NCBI RefSeq assembly: GCF_001315105.1
Contig: NZ_BAZR01000004.1
Span: 62,001-126,000, forward strand
Source of the DNA: Paenibacillus sp. JCM 10914
Lineage (GTDB): Bacteria; Bacillota; Bacilli; Paenibacillales; Paenibacillaceae
DNA: 64,000 bases
Reading direction: 5' to 3'
In this document: piece after piece, positions 25,889 through 34,414 of the stretch
Layout of the letters: every line of letters begins with the position of its first letter
How positions within the stretch are numbered: the stretch's first letter is position 1
Notes under the pieces: generated by a model
Seen by the model: the letters and a program-made list of their open reading frames with translations, nothing else
What the model was told of the DNA's origin: nothing
Database searches by the model: none
Program-made: the position numbers and the translations under genes

Positions 25889-26443
25889 ATGGAGCCAACG
25901 GTCTGTCCATGGTGCCAGAGCGAAATCGTATGGGATGAGGAACTTGGTCCAGAAGAGCATTGCCCGCATTGTGCCAACGAACTCAAGGGGTACCGGACAT
26001 TAAATATCGATCTGAACGATGATGAGGAATACACAGAACATTCGGATGAAGAAGCCTATGAGGCGTCAGAGGAAGAAGAACAAGAGCTTCACAGCATGTG
26101 GGGGTCGGATACCGAATCTCTGGCCGCATTGAGAACGGTGGATAAGTACGGTGAGAGCCATGATCTGTATGCGTTTGAACAGACGGTGGAAGCCATTCTC
26201 GACGAACAGGACGAGGTGCCGGAATGTCTGCATTGCAGAGAGTACATGCTTCACGCTGGAAGTCAATCCGTGACGGAGCAAGGATTTCATCCGGTTGCGC
26301 CGTCATTGTTAAAGACACCCGTACTGAAACCGCCTTTCGAGGTGAACATCTATGTATGCCCTGGATGTTTCCAAGTGCAATATAATCTGGCAGAGAATGA
26401 TCGCTTGGCGCTAATCAAGAACCTCATTCGACCTCAAGAGTAA
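25889..26443 (+). CDS. Double zinc-ribbon acidic protein of unknown function
   Basis: 184 residues. An N-terminal ribbon has CPWC and CPHC 20 residues apart. A very acidic linker follows (DLNDDEEYTEHSDEEAYEASEEEEQE), described here by its composition of about half Asp and Glu over residues 45-70. A second C-terminal ribbon has CLHC (about residue 112) and CPGC (about residue 154). GAAAGGAAGGA precedes the ATG. It is the last gene of the mutS2-yshE strand run and has its own terminator. The two ribbons suggest nucleic-acid or protein binding. I do not recognise a named family. Confidence 0.75.
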   Translation: MEPTVCPWCQSEIVWDEELGPEEHCPHCANELKGYRTLNIDLNDDEEYTEHSDEEAYEASEEEEQELHSMWGSDTESLAALRTVDKYGESHDLYAFEQTVEAILDEQDEVPECLHCREYMLHAGSQSVTEQGFHPVAPSLLKTPVLKPPFEVNIYVCPGCFQVQYNLAENDRLALIKNLIRPQE

Positions 26444-26479
26444 TTTGAGTATGGAAGCCCAGTACAAAATTTTGAACTG

Positions 26480-26508
26480 AAGAAGCTGTGATGCACAGCT
26501 TCTTTTTT
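26480..26508 (+). terminator. Terminator after the zinc-ribbon gene
   Basis: AAGAAGCTGTG, loop ATG, CACAGCTTCTT, then TTTT. Confidence 0.9.
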
Positions 26509-26586
26509 GCATGCATTCATAAGAATGGGAGAACAGGGCAGAATACCGTGGACTTACTAGCTAAAGGGTGAGGGAGGAATCGTGGA

Positions 26587-27822
26587 ATGCGATGGACGAA
26601 GGATCCCCAAGCCGTGCTGCTGCTGTCGGTTCATGGTTTATTTCTACTGGCGAGTGCGCTGTCAGGTACATTTCTTAATGTGTATTTATGGAAAAGCCGT
26701 CAGGATTACACGATGCTTGGTTGGTTTACGATCGCACAACAGCTAGCACTCGGACTCACGTTCTGGGGTGCTGGCAAATGGGTCAAAGAGTTCAATAAAA
26801 TGAACGCACTGCGTCTGGGCATAGCGATGTCAGGCATATTCTACTTATGCGTGCTTTGGGCTGGTAAAGAGGCGGTTAATTTTATCTGGCCGCTAGGCGT
26901 GCTCTTCGGGATATCGCTCGGTTTGTTCTGGTTGGCCTTTAACGTCGTATATTTCGAAATATCGAACGCATCCAATCGGGATTGGTTCAATGGCTGGCTG
27001 GGGCTACTCGGCTCCTTTACGGGCATCGTCGGTCCGTGGGTCGCAGGCTGGGTAATTACGTGGATGCATGGAGATCAAGGATACCGATTTATCTTCACTG
27101 TGTCCTTAATCATATTTGGCGTAAGTGTGGTGTTCAGTTTCTTTCTTCAAAAAAGACCGGTGCAACGGGATTATCGCTGGTTGGAAGCCGTAGAACGTAT
27201 GAAAAAGGACAGTATCTGGAGACATGCTTCACTTGGACTCGTGTTCCAGGGATTAAGAGAAGGCGTATTCTCGTTTTTGATCTCGGTGCTTGTATTCGTG
27301 GCCACCGGTCAGGAATCGAAGCTCGGGCAGTTCGCGCTGATTACTTCGGCGGTGTCCCTTGTCAGCTACTGGCTATGCGGAAAATGGTTCAAGCCGAGCT
27401 ACCGCAAGCGCGGGATGTTCATCGGTGCACTGCTCGTATTCGTCGTCATTCTGCCGCTGTTGTTATCCGTAAACTACGTTACACTACTCATACTTGGGAT
27501 TGGAACCGCGTTGTTCATACCACTCTATATGATGCCCGCAACTTCCCTTAGTTTCGATCTGATGGGGATCAACGAGGAGAGTGCTAAGCTGCGTGTGGAA
27601 TTGGTGGTACTTCGTGAACTGAGCTTGACCATAGGCCGTATATCGGGCTTGCTCATCTTCATTCTTGTCTTATCATTTCGGCAGGATTCGTTAACGGTCA
27701 CGCTATTGCTGCTCCTGCTCGGTATGGCTCCGATTGGATCATGGATATTCATGCGCAGACTGTTTCACGAAGAGCATCGGACAAGCGGGAAGTCCATGAG
27801 GAAAGATGCATCATATAAATAG
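26587..27822 (+). CDS. Major facilitator superfamily transporter
   Basis: 411 residues with about twelve hydrophobic helices, for example LLLSVHGLFLLASALSGTFL, FIWPLGVLFGISLGLFWLAF, WVAGWVITWM, FAL-ITSAVSLVSYWLCGKW and LLLLLLGMAPIGSWIFM. The central loop is charged (KKRPVQRDYRW). The first helix is followed by WKSRQDYTMLGWF, typical of MFS proteins of unassigned substrate in Bacilli. The ATG follows GAGGGAGGAATCG. It is monocistronic and converges on the FAD oxidoreductase. Sequence alone does not give the substrate; efflux is one possibility. Confidence 0.82.
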   Translation: MRWTKDPQAVLLLSVHGLFLLASALSGTFLNVYLWKSRQDYTMLGWFTIAQQLALGLTFWGAGKWVKEFNKMNALRLGIAMSGIFYLCVLWAGKEAVNFIWPLGVLFGISLGLFWLAFNVVYFEISNASNRDWFNGWLGLLGSFTGIVGPWVAGWVITWMHGDQGYRFIFTVSLIIFGVSVVFSFFLQKRPVQRDYRWLEAVERMKKDSIWRHASLGLVFQGLREGVFSFLISVLVFVATGQESKLGQFALITSAVSLVSYWLCGKWFKPSYRKRGMFIGALLVFVVILPLLLSVNYVTLLILGIGTALFIPLYMMPATSLSFDLMGINEESAKLRVELVVLRELSLTIGRISGLLIFILVLSFRQDSLTVTLLLLLLGMAPIGSWIFMRRLFHEEHRTSGKSMRKDASYK

Positions 27823-27860
27823 AAGAGGGCGCGTGCTGTTTGCCCGGCAAGCGCCTTCTT
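27823..27860. terminator. Bidirectional terminator between MFS and FAD oxidoreductase genes
   Basis: AAGAGGGCGC pairs with GCGCCTTCTT (one G-T pair), with TGC/GCA continuing the stem. It lies between two converging stops. Confidence 0.75.
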
Positions 27861-27867
27861 ATTGGAT

Positions 27868-29091
27868 TTATAGTTCGACCGAGCGTGTCAACGAGAACCA
27901 GCTAAGCTCTTCCGGTTCTTTCCCGGTGATGGTTTGTGCCAGCAAGTCGGCTGCGATCATGCTATAGACGGTTCCGTTGCCGCCATACACTTCGATAAAA
28001 AAACTGTGCGGATATTCCGGATGCCGACCAATCAGCGGAATGCCGTCTTTGGTGGATGCGAACATGCCTGCCCAACTGCAGGCGATCTTCAGGCGGTCAT
28101 TAAGGTTTGGAAACAATCGTCTGATCTCTTCAAGCAATTGCTGCCCTCGGACAGCGGCATACTGTTCAGGTCTGCCGGAAGGTGGAAGAGGTTCATCGAG
28201 TCCTCCGGCAATAATCCGTTGGTCCGGGGTTGTTCGAAAATAGAGATAGGGTCTGGCCGTTTCCCATAGTAAGGATTTCTCATACCATGAAGACAGATCG
28301 GGTACAGGCTCAGTCAGAATGGCATACGTATTCTTCAATATGGCCTGATTGTCAGGCTTCCACTCCTGTGTAAGGTATCCGGTTGCCCAAATGACCTGTT
28401 GAGCCAGGACATAGCTGCTGTTATTTGTATACAAGGTAGCATCATCTTTCGTGTAAAGAATATGATCAACCTCACTGTGCTCATAGATGCGCAATCCGTT
28501 CAAGCTCGCTTCATGCAGCAATGCATGACCGAAGCGGTAAGGATCGACATCTGCATCACCATAGGTGTAGATGGCGGCCTCTTTAGAGAATGGAAAGGCA
28601 GATTTTATTCGTTGTCGATCCCAGTACTCGACCTCAAAGCCTTTTCGTTTCAGCAGATCGTATTCCTGTCTTATCATACCGGCATCGTCAGGAGAACTGG
28701 CGTAATACAGGCTCGCTCTCGGAAAAAATGAGGGATCCGTAGAGAGCTCTCCGGCGATAGTGGCCAGTCTTTTCACAGCGGTACGGCACATTTTATAGAA
28801 GGTGGTTCCTCTATGGTCATCAAACTGCTTGATCAGCTCGGTTAACGAGTTGTCATTACTAAATTGCAGCAATCCAGTATTGGCAGAGGTGCTGCCTTCA
28901 CATACGTTCCTTTTTTCCAACAGCACAGTATCAACACCTGATTTGTTCAACACATAAGCCATTAACGCGCCGCTAATGCCGCCACCGATCACAACGACAT
29001 CACAACGGATCGATTCCGTTAAAGTGGGGTATGAACGGACCGGTTCCGTATTCAGATATTTCCAGGGGGTAATGCCGCCGGTTAATAGCAT
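27868..29091 (-). CDS. FAD-dependent oxidoreductase of the D-amino acid oxidase family
   Basis: 407 residues. The N-terminal Rossmann motif is VVVIGGGISGALMAYVL, then an acidic ribose-binding residue (DTVLLEKRNVCEGST) and the substrate-side run STSANTGLLQFSND. C-terminal FAD contacts are CSWAGMFASTKDGIPLIG and YGGNGTVYSMIAADLLA. This is the DAO fold shared by glycine, sarcosine and amino-acid oxidases. GAGGAGG precedes the ATG. It is monocistronic. The substrate is unknown; oxidation of an amine or amino acid with O2 or a quinone is typical. Confidence 0.88.
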   Translation of the reverse strand: MLLTGGITPWKYLNTEPVRSYPTLTESIRCDVVVIGGGISGALMAYVLNKSGVDTVLLEKRNVCEGSTSANTGLLQFSNDNSLTELIKQFDDHRGTTFYKMCRTAVKRLATIAGELSTDPSFFPRASLYYASSPDDAGMIRQEYDLLKRKGFEVEYWDRQRIKSAFPFSKEAAIYTYGDADVDPYRFGHALLHEASLNGLRIYEHSEVDHILYTKDDATLYTNNSSYVLAQQVIWATGYLTQEWKPDNQAILKNTYAILTEPVPDLSSWYEKSLLWETARPYLYFRTTPDQRIIAGGLDEPLPPSGRPEQYAAVRGQQLLEEIRRLFPNLNDRLKIACSWAGMFASTKDGIPLIGRHPEYPHSFFIEVYGGNGTVYSMIAADLLAQTITGKEPEELSWFSLTRSVEL

Positions 29092-29242
29092 GACTTATTT
29101 TCCTCCTCATCGAGCTATGGGTCATGGATTTATTGTGTGCGTTCAAGATTTGTTTATGATCTTGATTTTTTAAAACATAGTTAGGGCGCGCTTGAGACAT
29201 ACTAGCTATCGTGCAACTTAAATGGAAAGGGGAACGAATGAC

Positions 29243-29488
29243 ATGACACCTAACCACCAACTGGAGCCTCTGTCCTCTAAAGAATTGGACTATATCATGG
29301 ATTGCATCTCGAATGAGACGATGCTGGCGAAGCATTGTGCCGCAACAGCGGCTGCTACCCAGAACCCGGCGATTCAGCAAGCGCTGCTCGGTTTTGTTAA
29401 CCGTCATGAGCAACACCTGGACATGCTGGTTAACTCCCTGCAAGCTCATAGCAGCGTTGCTCCGACGCAGCTCAGTAACCACGACTAA
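29243..29488 (+). CDS. Small CotF-like spore coat protein
   Basis: 81 residues, helical, with LSSKELDYIMDCISNETML followed by AKHCAATAAATQNPAIQQ, the first half of a CotF-type coat domain. The ATG at 29243 is chosen because AAAGGGG lies upstream; ATG 29222 precedes that site. A second CotF-type gene starts 33 bases after this stop. CotF proteins assemble into the spore coat and are usually made under the mother-cell sigma factors. I could not identify a sigma-E or sigma-K promoter by eye. Confidence 0.78.
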   Translation: MTPNHQLEPLSSKELDYIMDCISNETMLAKHCAATAAATQNPAIQQALLGFVNRHEQHLDMLVNSLQAHSSVAPTQLSNHD

Positions 29489-29521
29489 CCCAAGCCTAAT
29501 ATGATGAAGGAGGACTTCGAT

Positions 29522-29905
29522 ATGAATACCAACCAAGGTAGTTCTTTCTTGCCGGAGGAGGATCTTCTTGATCCGATTCTGGGTGAACTGAAACGTTCCG
29601 TGCGTGAATACACGACCGCTACTACCGAATCGTCTTGTCCCGATATCCGGAAGATGTTCACGGATCTGACAGCCGATACGCTCAAATTGCAGGGCGAATT
29701 TTTTACGATGATGAAACAGAATAATATGTACACGATGGGGCCAACTGCGCTGAAGTATGACGTGGATAAACAGCACAAGCAGGCTCAGCAATCCATTCAG
29801 AAAGCACACGATACGATCCAGCAGAAGACCAGCGGGATTGGTGCGATGTCTCGCGGGAATATCAACGCCCATGCTTCAAATGTGACACCTACTTCTTATA
29901 TGTAA
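29522..29905 (+). CDS. CotF-family spore coat protein
   Basis: 127 residues. LLDPILGELKRSVREYTTA and PDIRKMFTDLTADTLKL, followed by QGEFFTMMKQNNMYTMGPTAL, are typical of CotF, whose C terminus is rich in Gln, His and Tyr. GAAGGAGGA precedes the ATG at 29522. It forms a two-gene coat operon with the preceding gene and ends at a terminator. Confidence 0.87.
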   Translation: MNTNQGSSFLPEEDLLDPILGELKRSVREYTTATTESSCPDIRKMFTDLTADTLKLQGEFFTMMKQNNMYTMGPTALKYDVDKQHKQAQQSIQKAHDTIQQKTSGIGAMSRGNINAHASNVTPTSYM

Positions 29906-29934
29906 CCCGCAGCTTCAATCCAACTCAGCATTCA

Positions 29935-29984
29935 AAACCGAAAGTCACTCCAGGCTCGCTTCTGGACGTGTTTCGGTTTTTTTC
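29935..29984 (+). terminator. Terminator of the coat-protein operon
   Basis: AAAACCGAAA pairs with TTTCGGTTTT around an inner CCAG/CTGG stem, followed by TTT. Confidence 0.88.
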
Positions 29985-30024
29985 TTTTGCACATCCCGTG
30001 TGAGTTATTGTAATATTAGTATTA

Positions 30025-30040
30025 ATCTCGATCCCGAGAT
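30025..30040. promoter_or_regulatory. Inverted repeat upstream of alaR, possible autoregulatory site
   Basis: ATCTCG and CGAGAT flank ATCC, 31 bases before the alaR start. Lrp/AsnC regulators commonly bind near their own promoters, but their sites are loosely conserved, so this is a suggestion. Confidence 0.35.
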
Positions 30041-30070
30041 GACTCAAAAAACATGCTGGAGGATGCGTAT

Positions 30071-30570
30071 ATGGAAGAGCTAAGCGAATTAAAACTGAAG
30101 GTGCTTAACCTGCTGAAAGAAGATGCGAGAAGATCGCCGGCTCTGCTCTCTACGCTTCTGGGCGTGGATGAGGAAGAAGTGAAGACCTCCATTGCAGAAC
30201 TGGAGCGCGACCATGTGATCGTCAAGTATGCCACGGTAGTGAATTGGGGCAAGGTGGAGGACGAGAAGGTAACGGCTTTGATCGAAGTCCAAATAACGCC
30301 TGAACGCGGTCGGGGTTTTGAAGGAATCGCCGAAAGAATCTATCTGTTTCCCCAAGTGAAATCGGTCTATCTGATGTCAGGGCATATGACTTACTGGTTG
30401 AGGTCGAAGGGGCCAACCTCAGAGAAGTAGCCAATTTTGTATCGGAGAAGCTATCTCCGATTGATTCAGTATTGTCAACCAAAACAAACTTTACCTTAAA
30501 AAAATATAAACAAGACGGGATTATCTTTGAAGAGCGTCAAGAAGACAATCGTCTCCTGATCTCGCCGTAA
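30071..30570 (+). pseudogene. alaR: Lrp/AsnC-family regulator (AlaR-like), split by a single-base deletion
   Basis: The open frame from ATG 30071 (GGAGG upstream) gives an Lrp-type winged helix (LLKEDARRSPALLSTLLGVDEEEVKTSIAEL) and the start of the RAM ligand domain, then leaves frame at about 30384 and stops at 30430. Adding one T (CATATG to CATTATG) restores YDLLVEVEGANLREVANFV and runs to TAA at 30570, giving a normal-length protein. The aminotransferase gene follows after 14 bases, matching the alaR-alaT (yugG-yugH) pair of B. subtilis. Probably an error in the sequence rather than a real pseudogene. Confidence 0.82.
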
Positions 30571-30584
30571 AGGAAGCGTGTGCT

Positions 30585-31790
30585 ATGATTGTAAATGAAG
30601 AGCAGCTTGCAGAAAAAAACAGAAAATCCATGAGTTCCTATTTGGCGCCTAGAGTCAGGGACATTCAACCATCCGGTATCCGAAAATTTTTCGATCTTGT
30701 TAGTGGTAACAAAGATATCATTACGCTTGGCGTAGGAGAACCGGACTTTGTTACGCCATGGCATGTACGTGAAGCCTGCGTCTATTCGCTAGAACGCGGG
30801 TTCACAGGCTATACATCGAATGCAGGCATGCCAGAGCTCCGGGAAGCGATCGCAGAATATTTGGATCACAGCTTTCACGTTCGATACAATCCTGCTAGCG
30901 AGATCTTGGTAACAGTCGGAGGAAGCGAAGCTATCGATCTGGCTTTGCGCGCCTTGATTGTACCGGGTGATGAAATCCTGATACCGGAACCGTGCTATAT
31001 TTCATACTCGCCGATCGCGTCCATTGGCGGCGGTGTTCCTGTCGGAATCGAGACAACAGCCGAACATCAATTCAAGTTAACGGCAGAGGCGCTGGAAGCT
31101 CAGATTACGCCGAAATCGAAAATTCTAATCTTGTGTTACCCAAGCAATCCGACAGGTGCAACGATGACCTATGAGGATTGGCTGCCGATTGCGGAGCTTG
31201 TGGAGAAGCATGACCTGATCGTGATCTCTGACGAAATCTATGCGGAGCTTACATATGAAGGTCAGCACGTGAGTTTTGCCGCGATGCCAGGTATGCTGGA
31301 TCGAACGATTCTGGTGAGCGGGTTTTCCAAAGCTTTTGCGATGACAGGCTGGCGCATGGGATATGTATGTGCTCACTCCGATCTGATCAGCGCGATGCTC
31401 AAGATTCATCAATACACCGTGATGTGTGCGCCGGCAATGGGCCAGGTAGCCGCATTAGAGGCACTGCGCAACGGTATGGGGGAGAAAGACCGAATGGTGG
31501 AATCCTACAACCAGCGCAGACGTCTCGTTGTTCAGGGACTGCGTGACATCGGATTGGATTGCCACGAACCACAAGGAGCCTTCTATGCCTTCCCAAGCAT
31601 TAAACGAACAGGGCTGTCGTCGGATGATTTCGCACAGCGTTTATTGACAGAAGCCAAGGTCGCAGCCGTACCCGGGACCGCTTTTGGGCAGGGGGGAGAA
31701 GGATTCATACGTTGTTCTTATGCCACGTCCATCTCACAGCTGAACGAAGCGCTGGAAAGAATGGGCAGATTTGTGGAAAAATTAATGTAA
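30585..31790 (+). CDS. alaT: Class I/II aminotransferase, AlaT (YugH)-like
   Basis: PLP-dependent aminotransferase of 401 residues. It has QPSGIRKFFDLVSG and LGVGEPDFVTP, an Asn contact in LCYPSNPTGATM, the PLP-ring Asp in VISDEIYAEL, and the Schiff-base Lys in VSGFSKAFAMTGWRMGY, with the carboxylate-binding Arg in FIRCSYATS. Pairing with an Lrp-type regulator points to alanine/pyruvate transamination, as proposed for AlaT in B. subtilis. The ATG at 30585 follows AAAGGAAG. Other amino-acid donors cannot be excluded. Confidence 0.9.
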   Translation: MIVNEEQLAEKNRKSMSSYLAPRVRDIQPSGIRKFFDLVSGNKDIITLGVGEPDFVTPWHVREACVYSLERGFTGYTSNAGMPELREAIAEYLDHSFHVRYNPASEILVTVGGSEAIDLALRALIVPGDEILIPEPCYISYSPIASIGGGVPVGIETTAEHQFKLTAEALEAQITPKSKILILCYPSNPTGATMTYEDWLPIAELVEKHDLIVISDEIYAELTYEGQHVSFAAMPGMLDRTILVSGFSKAFAMTGWRMGYVCAHSDLISAMLKIHQYTVMCAPAMGQVAALEALRNGMGEKDRMVESYNQRRRLVVQGLRDIGLDCHEPQGAFYAFPSIKRTGLSSDDFAQRLLTEAKVAAVPGTAFGQGGEGFIRCSYATSISQLNEALERMGRFVEKLM

Positions 31791-31905
31791 GGATAAAGAC
31801 TGCTTCTTTTCCTTGAATTAACAAAAAATTTACTTTTATTCGGTGAAAAACATGTTATAATTTTATTTTGGGAGCAGATTTTAACTTTCCAAGGAGGGAT
31901 CACCA

Positions 31906-32169
31906 GTGTTTTGTGATTACGAATTGTCAAACTATCGTGGTGACTATGCGGCTGAAGACAACAATCACGGTAAATGGTCAATTGAATCAGCGAAAGCCAA
32001 CCCTCAAGAGTTAACCTTGGAAGACGAAATTCACATGCTTCGCCGCAAGATGGAACAAATCTTCTTGGAAGAACAATCTTTCACTTCTGAGATCGTCATT
32101 GAGATCAGCAGCCTGCTTGATCTGAAGATCAACGAGTACATGAGGGCCAATCCGAAGAAGAAGCTGTAA
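31906..32169 (+). CDS. Spo0E-like sporulation regulatory protein
   Basis: 87 residues with two helices: LEDEIHMLRRKMEQIFLEE and SEIVIEISSLLDLKINEYM. This is the Spo0E/YisI/YnzD layout; those proteins dephosphorylate Spo0A-P. The usual SQELD signature appears here as SSLLD, keeping the Ser and Asp. A longer acidic N terminus precedes the domain. GTG 31906 follows a perfect AAGGAGG at eight bases. It is monocistronic. A Spo0A phosphatase role is inferred from the fold pattern. Confidence 0.7.
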   Translation: MFCDYELSNYRGDYAAEDNNHGKWSIESAKANPQELTLEDEIHMLRRKMEQIFLEEQSFTSEIVIEISSLLDLKINEYMRANPKKKL

Positions 32170-32212
32170 TTTAACGTTATCTTTTTTTGAGTTCATATAT
32201 GAGACATTCATG

Positions 32213-32252
32213 GCAGGGCTATCCTTTGAGAACGACTCAAGGGTAGCCCTGC
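32213..32252 (+). terminator. Terminator after the Spo0E-like gene
   Basis: CAGGGCTATCCTTTGAG pairs with CTCAAGGGTAGCCCTG around AACGA. Only a short T-rich stretch follows, so efficiency may be modest. Confidence 0.7.
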
Positions 32253-32351
32253 TTGTTATGAGATCGTACTTCTGAAATATGATATAGTGAAACATAATGA
32301 GATGTAATACGCTTCATAAAGACGTGAAGCATGCATGGAGGAGGAGATAAG

Positions 32352-32912
32352 ATGAAAGTATACACGCGAACGGGAGATGCGGGTCAGACGTCCATTATCG
32401 GGGGACGAGTCTCGAAAGATGATCCGCGAATCGAGGCTTACGGTACGATTGACGAACTAAACAGCTTCGTTGGGCAAGCGGTATATCTGGCTGAACAACA
32501 AGAGTGGGAAGCGATGCAGCTGCAGCTAATTCGTATCCAACACGAGCTGTTTGATTGTGGGTCTGATCTTGCGTATGCAAGACCAAGCGACGACAAGCTG
32601 AAGGTTCACGCAGAACTGGTAGACAATCTCGAAGCATGGCTGGATGCATGGGAAGAGCATAACCCTGAGCTGCAACGATTTATTTTGCCTGGCGGCAGTG
32701 CCCTATCATCAGCGCTGCACGTATGCCGTACGATCTGTCGGCGAGCTGAACGGTTAACGGTTACCTTGGAGCGGAGCATTGAGATTAATCCGGAGGTGCG
32801 CCGTTATTTAAACCGCCTGTCCGATTATTTCTTTGTGGCAGCTCGTGCAGCAAATGTGCACGCCGGCGTACCGGACGTAGAGTATGAGCGGAGCGGGAAG
32901 GTGTTCCGTTAA
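32352..32912 (+). CDS. PduO-type ATP:cob(I)alamin adenosyltransferase
   Basis: Transfers the adenosyl group of ATP to cob(I)alamin, making coenzyme B12. At 186 residues it is the normal single-domain form. It has the ATP-binding start VYTRTGDAGQTSIIGGRVSKDD, given in parts: TRTGDAGQTS and GGRVSKD. It also has IDELNSFVGQA, FILPGGSALSSALH, and VCRTICRRAERLTV followed by RYLNRLSDYFFVAAR. ATG 32352 follows GGAGGAGGAG. The RluA-type gene starts three bases after its stop, so the two are co-transcribed. Confidence 0.95.
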   Translation: MKVYTRTGDAGQTSIIGGRVSKDDPRIEAYGTIDELNSFVGQAVYLAEQQEWEAMQLQLIRIQHELFDCGSDLAYARPSDDKLKVHAELVDNLEAWLDAWEEHNPELQRFILPGGSALSSALHVCRTICRRAERLTVTLERSIEINPEVRRYLNRLSDYFFVAARAANVHAGVPDVEYERSGKVFR

Positions 32913-32915
32913 TTC

Positions 32916-33866
32916 ATGAGTTTGTACTATCCGCCAATTACTTATAATGTAACGACACAAGATGAAGGCATGCTATTAAAGACCGTGCTTCAGAGGAGAA
33001 TGGGCGTATCGCGCAAACTAATGTCCCGTCTCAAACTGACGGAGCGGGGAATTATGTTGAACGGCACCCGTGTATTCATTAGCGTAAAGGTACATGCCGA
33101 TGATCGGATCGAACTCCATATGGAACAGGAACGCTCGGATGACATCATGCCGCAGCCAATGGAGCTCTCGATCCTGTACGAAGATGAAGCTTTGCTTGTG
33201 CTGAACAAACCGGCTGGAATCGTCGTGCATCCAACACATGGACACTATACGGGCACTCTGGCAAACGGAGTTGTCCATTATTGGAACGAGCAAGGCTGGA
33301 ATTATCGCTTCAGAGCCGTGCATCGCTTGGACCAGGATACGTCAGGCGTACTGGTTGTGGCGAAGAATCCCTATATCCATCAGCATATTTCGGAGCAGAT
33401 GATCGCAGGGAGCGTGGACAAAAAATATATCGCTTTTGTGCATGGGCAGCTTGATTGCGCTGAGGGCGATATAACGGGCCCTATTGACAGGGACCCGCTG
33501 GAACCGCATCGCCGCATCGTCACTCCTGCCGGATATCCGTCATTAACACGCTACAAGGTTTGCCGCACGTTCCCGCATGCTTCTCTGGTAGAGCTGAAGC
33601 TGGAAACCGGCAGAACCCATCAGATTCGAGTCCATATGCTGAGCATCGGTTATCCGCTGATAGGCGACCCGATGTATCATCACCCTGAGCATGAGCAGTC
33701 TGAAGCTGATAGGAACTTGAACGAACGCATAGGGAGGCAGGCGTTGCATGCTGCAAGTCTTTCCCTATACCACCCAATGCTAGGAAAGCGGATGACGTTT
33801 ACCGCTCCTCTCCCTCAGGATCTCTTGACGCTTCAAGCTATACTCGAAGATCAAGGCCTGTCTTAA
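32916..33866 (+). CDS. RluA-family RNA pseudouridine synthase
   Basis: 316 residues. An N-terminal S4-like domain (LKTVLQRRMGVSRKLMSRLK, GIMLNGTRVFISVKV) precedes the catalytic core with NKPAGIVVHPTHGH and the catalytic Asp in the HRLDQDTSGVLVV motif. ETGRTHQIRVHM and GYPLIGDPMY complete the family signature. It isomerises specific uridines in rRNA or tRNA; the exact target cannot be read from sequence. It lies three bases after the cobalamin adenosyltransferase stop and has only a weak ribosome site, suggesting coupled translation. Confidence 0.93.
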   Translation: MSLYYPPITYNVTTQDEGMLLKTVLQRRMGVSRKLMSRLKLTERGIMLNGTRVFISVKVHADDRIELHMEQERSDDIMPQPMELSILYEDEALLVLNKPAGIVVHPTHGHYTGTLANGVVHYWNEQGWNYRFRAVHRLDQDTSGVLVVAKNPYIHQHISEQMIAGSVDKKYIAFVHGQLDCAEGDITGPIDRDPLEPHRRIVTPAGYPSLTRYKVCRTFPHASLVELKLETGRTHQIRVHMLSIGYPLIGDPMYHHPEHEQSEADRNLNERIGRQALHAASLSLYHPMLGKRMTFTAPLPQDLLTLQAILEDQGLS

Positions 33867-33899
33867 TTTCATAACAACTAGCGAAGGAGACATCCATCT

Positions 33900-34262
33900 A
33901 TGCACCAACTGAAAGTGTATCAATATCCAAAATGCGGTACTTGCCGTAATGCAGTGAAGTGGCTTCAGAACGAGGGGTATGAGCTGAGCCTCCAGAATAT
34001 TTTTGAACAAGCACCGACAACGGACGAGTTAGAAGATCTGATCGCTAAAAGTGGACTGGAACTGAAAAAGTTCTTTAATACGAGCGGAGAAGTCTACAAG
34101 GAAATGAATTTGAAGGACAAGCTGGCTGGTCTAACGGATAAGGAAAAAATCGAGCTGTTATCCTCGAATGGCCGCTTGATCAAACGTCCGATTGTAACGG
34201 ACGGCAGCCAAGTTACGGTTGGATTTAAGGCCGAACAATATCAGGCATCATGGGGAAAGTAA
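33900..34262 (+). CDS. ArsC/Spx-family thioredoxin-fold protein (YusI-like)
   Basis: 120 residues, ArsC/Spx family: N-terminal YQYPKCGTCRNAVKWLQ with a CGTC redox pair, LEDLIAKSGLELKKFFNTSG, and RLIKRPIVTDGSQVTVGF carrying the conserved Arg-Pro. It resembles YusI/YffB more than Spx because it lacks the Spx RNA-polymerase contact Gly in the usual place as far as I can see. AAGGAGA precedes the ATG. A redox or arsenate-reductase-like role is inferred. Confidence 0.85.
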   Translation: MHQLKVYQYPKCGTCRNAVKWLQNEGYELSLQNIFEQAPTTDELEDLIAKSGLELKKFFNTSGEVYKEMNLKDKLAGLTDKEKIELLSSNGRLIKRPIVTDGSQVTVGFKAEQYQASWGK

Positions 34263-34325
34263 CGAACAGCTAATGCTGTGTATTCGTGATTGCAAATATG
34301 CACCATGCCATAAGGATATGAGCGC

Positions 34326-34357
34326 TTGTCCAATCGTCGCGTCGGCTGTGGTATAAT
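34326..34357 (+). promoter_or_regulatory. Extended -10 promoter of the exonuclease gene
   Basis: TGGTATAAT (34349-34357) is an extended -10 element. The nearest -35-like hexamer, TTGTCC at 34326, is 20 bases upstream, so the extended -10 probably carries the promoter. Confidence 0.6.
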
Positions 34358-34414
34358 GACGAAGTATATTATATGGCGTACGAAGTTTTTAACCAGTTAG
34401 GAGCGATTTATAAC

